The notes below the pieces were generated by a model, which saw nothing but the letters and a program-made list of their open reading frames with translations, was not told where the DNA came from and ran no database searches. DNA of 64,000 bases from Favolaschia claudopus. Taxonomy: Eukaryota; Basidiomycota; Agaricomycetes; Agaricales; Mycenaceae. The translations under genes were made by a program, and so were the position numbers. Where the stretch lies: NCBI GenBank assembly GCA_037176885.1, contig JAWWNJ010000034.1, positions 682,001-746,000 on the forward strand, given 5' to 3'. Below are positions 59,374 to 64,000 of the stretch, piece by piece. How positions within the stretch are numbered: position 1 is the stretch's first letter; each line of letters starts with the position of its first letter.

Positions 59374-60958
59374 ATGTCTGATCCCTCATCGCCTCCCTTC
59401 ACTCAACCCAACCCCGGCTTCATCCACGACCGCGACGGCAAACCGTGGTACCGCGACGCTTCGGGAAATTGGGCTCCTGTGGTCATTGACCCCGTTGTAC
59501 GCCTTCGACTCTCGACATCGTTGACCATGCTGATAAACTTATTTAGGTTCCCTCTGCTCAGACGACTCAGCCTTTGCAGCCTGCCTTCCCCTCCAGCGCC
59601 ATGCCCCAGGTAAGCCTCGCAAAATATTCATACTATCTTGTTGAACTAACAATATGTAGCACGCCTTCAATTTCACGGCCACAAATGTGCTTCCCTTCGA
59701 GTCTCATCTCCAGCACCACGACTCCAACAGTCTTCCTCGTCTTCCTCCCTTTGAAACCGCCACCGCTGTCCTCGGAAAGCCAGCCTCCAAGATCGCTGGT
59801 GTTCGGCCCAAGGACAAAGGCAAGAAGCGCAAACGTTCCCCCGATTCTGACGACGAGAGCGACGCCGCCCCTGCTAAGCGTGTCGACGGCAAGCGCGGCC
59901 GTCCACATGGCGCTCACAACTATAGCAAAGCGGATAAGAAGGCGTCCATGCGGTGCATCAGGAAGGTGTTGCCGCTGGGGAAAGAGGGATGGAAGGATGT
60001 TGCGGCGTTGTTCAGGCCGTGGGCTGTGAAGCACGATCGACCGGAGCGTGATGCCAAATCACTTGAGGATTGGTACAAACGGGTGCGCTCTCTCCACTCT
60101 AGATAATCAACGTTCTAACACTTTGTTTAGCTCCTTCGCCTGAAAAAGCCCACTGGCTCCGGTACTTGCCCTCCTGAAGTCAAAGAGGCGCACGAAATCG
60201 AGGACTTGATCAACAGCCGCGCCGACACTCGCGACCTCTCCGACTCCGACTCCGATATCGTCCTATCCTCGGATGAAGATGTCGCCGCGTCCGAAAAACC
60301 ACCCGTCCACACCGCAGTTACTCAGCGCGCACCTTCCCCCGCCCCTCGTCGCTCTCGCCTCAATGCGCCCGAGCTCGTTCACGAGATCTCGAAAGCATTC
60401 AACCCGAAGGTCGCTCAGGCTCGCGACGCCGAACGTGCTGAGCGCTCGTCGCAGACCACCCAAATCCTCACTCTCTCGCAGCAGTTCCAGCAATCTCAAG
60501 CTTCCCTCGAGGCTCTACGCACGCAAATCTCGGTCATGCAGTCCCACATTCACGACGTGGAGCGTGCCCGGGATCGAGCGGAGTGGAAGCTCGAGCTTTA
60601 TCAGTCCAACCTCCCTGCAGCTCCGCCCATTGCCTCTGCCCCTCCCCCTGTCGCTGCCCCACTGCGCCGTCGCCGCGCTGCCGTCTACAGGGAAAACCCC
60701 GACCTCATTCGCGTGGACGGGAAGGTCAAATGTGAGCGCATTTATCCCGATGGTGGCGCTATGACCATATGGTATTCAGATCCCAGCGACGATGAAGGCG
60801 ACAAGGAGAATGTTGATCCCAACTCCGAGTCCACCCACAACAACTTCGATAACTTCCATAACGACGACGACGACATCTTCCCTTCCCATCTCGCTGACTC
60901 TTCCGCCAACACCTCGTCCGCGGCCGGCTCGTCGTCTTCCGCTGTCGACAGCGCTTGA
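59374..60958 (+). CDS. Harbinger ORF1, Myb/SANT-like DNA-binding protein
   Basis: Second protein of the transposon, needed in known Harbinger elements for transposase nuclear import and end binding. Start MSDPSSPPFTQPNPGFIHD. After introns at about 59498-59547 and 59609-59659, it has a basic nuclear-localisation-like stretch (KGKKRKRSPDSDDESD), then RGRPHGAHNYSKADKKASM with LGKEGWKDVAALFRPWA, resembling the Myb/SANT-like (DUF6818) domain. An intron near 60082-60130 joins LEDWYKR to LLRLKKPTGSG. Then come an acidic region, a coiled coil (LSQQFQQSQASLEALRTQIS) and a Ser-rich end. A TATA box (AGTATAAAATGG) lies at 59286. Confidence 0.82.
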
Positions 60959-61162
60959 ATGCTGAATGGTGAAGTTTCCTTTCCGATGCTCGAACGTTTC
61001 CCTATACCACGTGCTAGCTACATGTCCCAAGTTGTCGCGCTTTCTCTTTCTTGCTTGACCTACGCTTACGCTCCTTTAATTACACCTCCACTACTTACTC
61101 ACTCCTTACCGATTCCCTTAAATACCGCATAGCTTCTTGTACATCAACGTGAATCAAGTTGT

Positions 61163-62518
61163 TCATTCATAAATTGCCACATTATGAAAGCGTGCAACTC
61201 TGTCTGAACGACGCTGGTCACCAAACAACATACTTTCAAAGCCAGTCCACACCGCTTCCTCCTCCCGAGTTTGCTTCCAGAGCGGCATGTAGACATTGCG
61301 AATCTGGTTGATTCCTACCAGTTCTGCACGCACATTGTTGAGACGAATGCAAATCTCCAACAAATCACCTCGCTCCTTGTTCCTTCCTATTTCCAGCGGG
61401 ATCCTGAGCCGACCGAAAGATCCTTGCAGGCCACGCATACCCCATTCCGCGGTCTGCCGATAGGACAACAATTCCCTGTCAAACGCAACTTGTTCCTCTA
61501 TTTCTGCTCTCGTGCCTCGGATCTTCTGTCCCGTCTTGAGTGGGGCACGTATCTTTCCTTCTATATTTTTTGCACCGCGAGGGAACGCCGTGTCGGCAAC
61601 AAGATAGAAACCTTCGGGTGTTCGGGTGCGAAGTTTCTCATAGATGCGTCGAGCTATGCGAGAGTCGTGCCAGCTACCTGGTGCATTTGTTTGAGCACTT
61701 AGGATGGTACCTGTCTCGACAAATTGAGTGGGATCCGAGGTTTGAATTTCGGACTAACCTTTCGGTGAAAACACAAGAACCGAGCTAACAAAATGTTCAC
61801 AGAGCCATCCGTTGTACGTCGCGTTCTCAATTTCTGTATCAGTGGATGTTTGGCAAGGTAGGTTGAGTCCATCAATGCTCGCGAAAGCACCGGTAAGGCG
61901 GGGATGGCGTTCCGTGATTAATTCATTGTACTCTTCGTATTCATCGACATCTGTCGGCCATTTGATCTTTGCGGCGGGCATGCCGCGGAGCACAAAGAGG
62001 AGGATTTCAAGTCCAAAACTGATGTAGCGAGAGACTGTAGTGGGAATGCATGCAAATATCTGCTGGAGACTGATCTCTCGCATTGTTGAGTTCAGGTAAT
62101 GGAGAATCAGACCCAAAGCGCCAGCAGCATCAAGAGAACGACCTCCCGGCCGTGTTTTTCCTGCTGTCGACGCGTCTGGGCGCCTGATCGGCGTGGAGTT
62201 CCATGCATCAGCGAAGCCCGCCTCAAGAATCGCGTCAAAAGTCGCGACATTGAATCCCATCGTGGTGATGTATGCGCGGTCATTTCGCGTACGGTGCAGG
62301 ACCTGCCAAGCAGTGGTGCCGCGGGGGTTTCGTAGCAACTGGGCACGGCAAAGATATAGCCTGCTTGGTCTCCTTCGCTCGGTCCGTAATCGGCGTGCTT
62401 CAATTGCGCCAAGAGCCATTATGGCGATTGCAGAGCGTAGCAGTTGTTGCTCATCGTCCAGTGCATCCTCCTCCATGTCCTCGAGCTCCTGAACGCAAAA
62501 GAACGCGTCGATGTCCAT
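61163..62518 (-). CDS. Harbinger transposase (DDE_Tnp_4 type)
   Basis: Two exons, 62518-61759 and 61710-61163, with a 48-nt intron. The N-terminal half carries a helix-turn-helix-like stretch (MREISLQQIFACIPTTVSRY). Catalytic residues are visible as FASIDGLNLP (first Asp), FYLVADTAFPR (second Asp) and ELLSYRQTAEWGMRGLQGSF (Glu). The SWHDSRIARRIY motif between them is a family hallmark. Ends RFHNVAIYE. About 435 residues with no stop or frameshift, so the enzyme may be active. It cuts and pastes elements with the matching terminal repeats. Confidence 0.9.
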
Positions 62519-62805
62519 GGGTGATGCAGCGGGGACGCGTTTGTTGAAGGCAGAGCGTGTTGTGTGGTGTTCTTTGGTAGATCATGCTTAAAGAGTAGAA
62601 TAAATCGTAGAAAACATCCAGAAAACATGTAGATAGTGTTATGGGAAAAGCGGTGGATAGAATTTAAGGACGGATACACATGCCGTCATTTGTTGGCACC
62701 CCGCCGATAGTCAACAAAAACAATTTAGTACTATGGGAAGTCACCCATTGCCATAGCAGAGTCTCTACCTGCCTTCTCGACAACTCACCTCGTCGTCGTA
62801 CTCCC

Positions 62806-63936
62806 ATGCTCGACTTCTTAGCGGCAGATCGCGCTTTTTTGGCAGAAAAAGACGCAGAAATTCAAGAACTTCAGGCGCAAATCTCAGCGCTCGAGCGGGC
62901 TATTTCCTTGCTACACGCAGCTCGGAAACCCGCGCAGGAGCGTCTTAATTCGTACAAGTACCCAATTCTGACACTCCCCAACGAAATCATCGCGGAAATC
63001 TTCCTTCAATTCTTGCCGCCCTACCCGAGCGCGCCGCCACTTCTGGGCGCTCTTTCGCCCACTCGTCTCACGCATATCTGTCGCCGATGGCGTGACATTG
63101 CGTGCAAGACACCTGAACTTTGGAGAGCCATCGATATGGATCCTATGAATGACGACCAACTGCCCATGAGTTTGGATAGAACTATCTTTTTGACTGGTTT
63201 GTGGGCATCAAGGTCCGGACATTGCCCGCTTTCCATTCGTCTAGGAGCATACCATGATCCGCTATCCACCCTGGCGCCTCTCATTCCTCATCGCGACCGC
63301 TGGGAGCACCTCACTTTGAGGATCGAGAACACTCGGCCACTGCGCGCGATTCAAGGCGCATTTCCACTGCTCAAGAGCTTTGACATACGACTTGGCTCCC
63401 CTATCTCTGACGATGTGGTTGTCACCCTTCAGAATCTCCCTCTCTTGTCCACCGTTGTCCTTGACGACTTTCGGACCCCTCACATCAGCCTTCCATGGTC
63501 CCAATTGACCTCTCTAACTTTGAGCTGGATATACATCGAGCACTGCATCTCAATTTTGCGACAAACAACTCATCTGGTGCATTGCACATTTGATCTCTAT
63601 TTCCACCCAGGAACACAGAATGATTTCGTGGAGCTCGTGCTTCCGCAATTGGAAACCTTGGACGTCCAGACAGACGCTGTTAGCCCACTGTATGGCCATT
63701 TTTTCCAGTGTCTCGTCGCTCCCGCGCTTCAGCACTTGCGCATTCCGGAACACTTGCTCCAGCCGAATCCCATCGAGTCTCTCAGCTCATTCATCTCGAG
63801 GTCTGGATGCCACCTTGACGAGCTACGAGTCACCGAAGCGTATGTTTCTCAAAATGCATACCGCAATGCATTTTCTGCCATCCCTGATATTAAGATGGAA
63901 AGAGCTGAATCCGAATCCGAGTCCGAATCCGATTAG
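62806..63936 (+). CDS. F-box protein with acidic repeat tail
   Basis: Intronless gene with start at 62806 (MLDFLAADRAFLAEKDAEIQ), a coiled coil, and an F-box-like segment YPILTLPNEIIAEIFLQFLP followed by LTHICRRWRDIACKTPELWR. Leucine-rich stretches follow (FPLLKSFDIRLGS, LPWSQLTSLTLSW, VLPQLETLDVQTD). The end is a (Glu-Ser) repeat, RAESESESESD, at 63936. A longer upstream frame from 62680 runs through the transposon end and is not used. The transposon right end lies 60 bases upstream of the ATG, so the native promoter is probably displaced. Same family as the gene at 57020. Confidence 0.83.
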   Translation: MLDFLAADRAFLAEKDAEIQELQAQISALERAISLLHAARKPAQERLNSYKYPILTLPNEIIAEIFLQFLPPYPSAPPLLGALSPTRLTHICRRWRDIACKTPELWRAIDMDPMNDDQLPMSLDRTIFLTGLWASRSGHCPLSIRLGAYHDPLSTLAPLIPHRDRWEHLTLRIENTRPLRAIQGAFPLLKSFDIRLGSPISDDVVVTLQNLPLLSTVVLDDFRTPHISLPWSQLTSLTLSWIYIEHCISILRQTTHLVHCTFDLYFHPGTQNDFVELVLPQLETLDVQTDAVSPLYGHFFQCLVAPALQHLRIPEHLLQPNPIESLSSFISRSGCHLDELRVTEAYVSQNAYRNAFSAIPDIKMERAESESESESD

Positions 63937-64000
63937 CCATCTACAGTCTCATACGTACGGTCCGTAGATACTCATGTAGACCATCGCGGAGATAGAGAGA

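Larger units (their letters stand above)
58647..62746. mobile_element. PIF/Harbinger DNA transposon, apparently complete
   Basis: 4.1-kb element with terminal inverted repeats that begin GGGTGACTTCCCATAGTAC on the left and end in the complement on the right (62728-62746). It is flanked by ATT on both sides (58644-58646, 62747-62749), a 3-bp target duplication as usual for the superfamily. It carries the two genes of an autonomous element: a Myb/SANT-like ORF1 (59374-60958) and a DDE transposase (62518-61163) in convergent orientation. Left of ORF1 lie about 700 bases without a recognised gene. Confidence 0.92.

Overview
The window looks like a piece of an Agaricomycete (mushroom-forming basidiomycete) chromosome. 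Genes are dense, introns are many and short (about 45-70 nt, GT-AG, often with a CTNAC-like branch site), and the gene content is typical: laccase-type multicopper oxidases, F-box/LRR proteins, a sedolisin, single-pass membrane proteins with Ser/Thr-rich ectodomains, and a fungal PIF/Harbinger transposon. The ORF boundaries below were rebuilt by hand from splice sites and reading-frame continuity, so spans are firmer than individual exon edges.

Left third (1-24 kb). This part is dominated by metacaspase (C14 caspase-fold) genes. Two units lie head to tail on the minus strand (1-4.7 kb). By frame and splice continuity they appear to be fused to each other and to an upstream Gly-rich Agaricomycete domain (4.75-6.43 kb), giving one gene that encodes at least two caspase domains and runs off the left edge. 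The two caspase units are joined by a ladder of 22-23 residue mini-exons. A third copy lies on the plus strand (15.4-18.2 kb) and keeps the same linker exons; a fourth, more diverged single-unit metacaspase is at 20.7-22.9 kb (minus). Between them are housekeeping genes: coronin, an F-box gene, a tandem TMEM14 pair, a PQ-loop transporter and a DUF2408/UPF0662 gene.

Middle third (24-48 kb). A module containing a U1 snRNA gene and a SnoaL/NTF2-like gene is present three times. It is accompanied by an atypical laccase (copies 1 and 2) and by an F-box-like ankyrin gene (copies 1 and 3); copy 2 is inverted. Both laccase-like genes lack the HWHG copper motif and carry HSQ instead of HSH, yet keep the type-1 copper site and long, splice-consistent frames. 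The third SnoaL copy is split by a 565-bp inverted-repeat element with an 8-bp target duplication. Tropomyosin, an F-box gene with a probable frameshift, methionine sulfoxide reductase B and a type-B carboxylesterase lie between the modules.

Right third (48-64 kb). Two single-pass membrane protein genes flank a sedolisin (S53) protease. Then come two F-box genes separated by a complete 4.1-kb PIF/Harbinger transposon that has matching terminal inverted repeats, a 3-bp target duplication, a Myb/SANT-like ORF1 and an apparently intact DDE transposase. No tRNA, rRNA or CRISPR was recognised.
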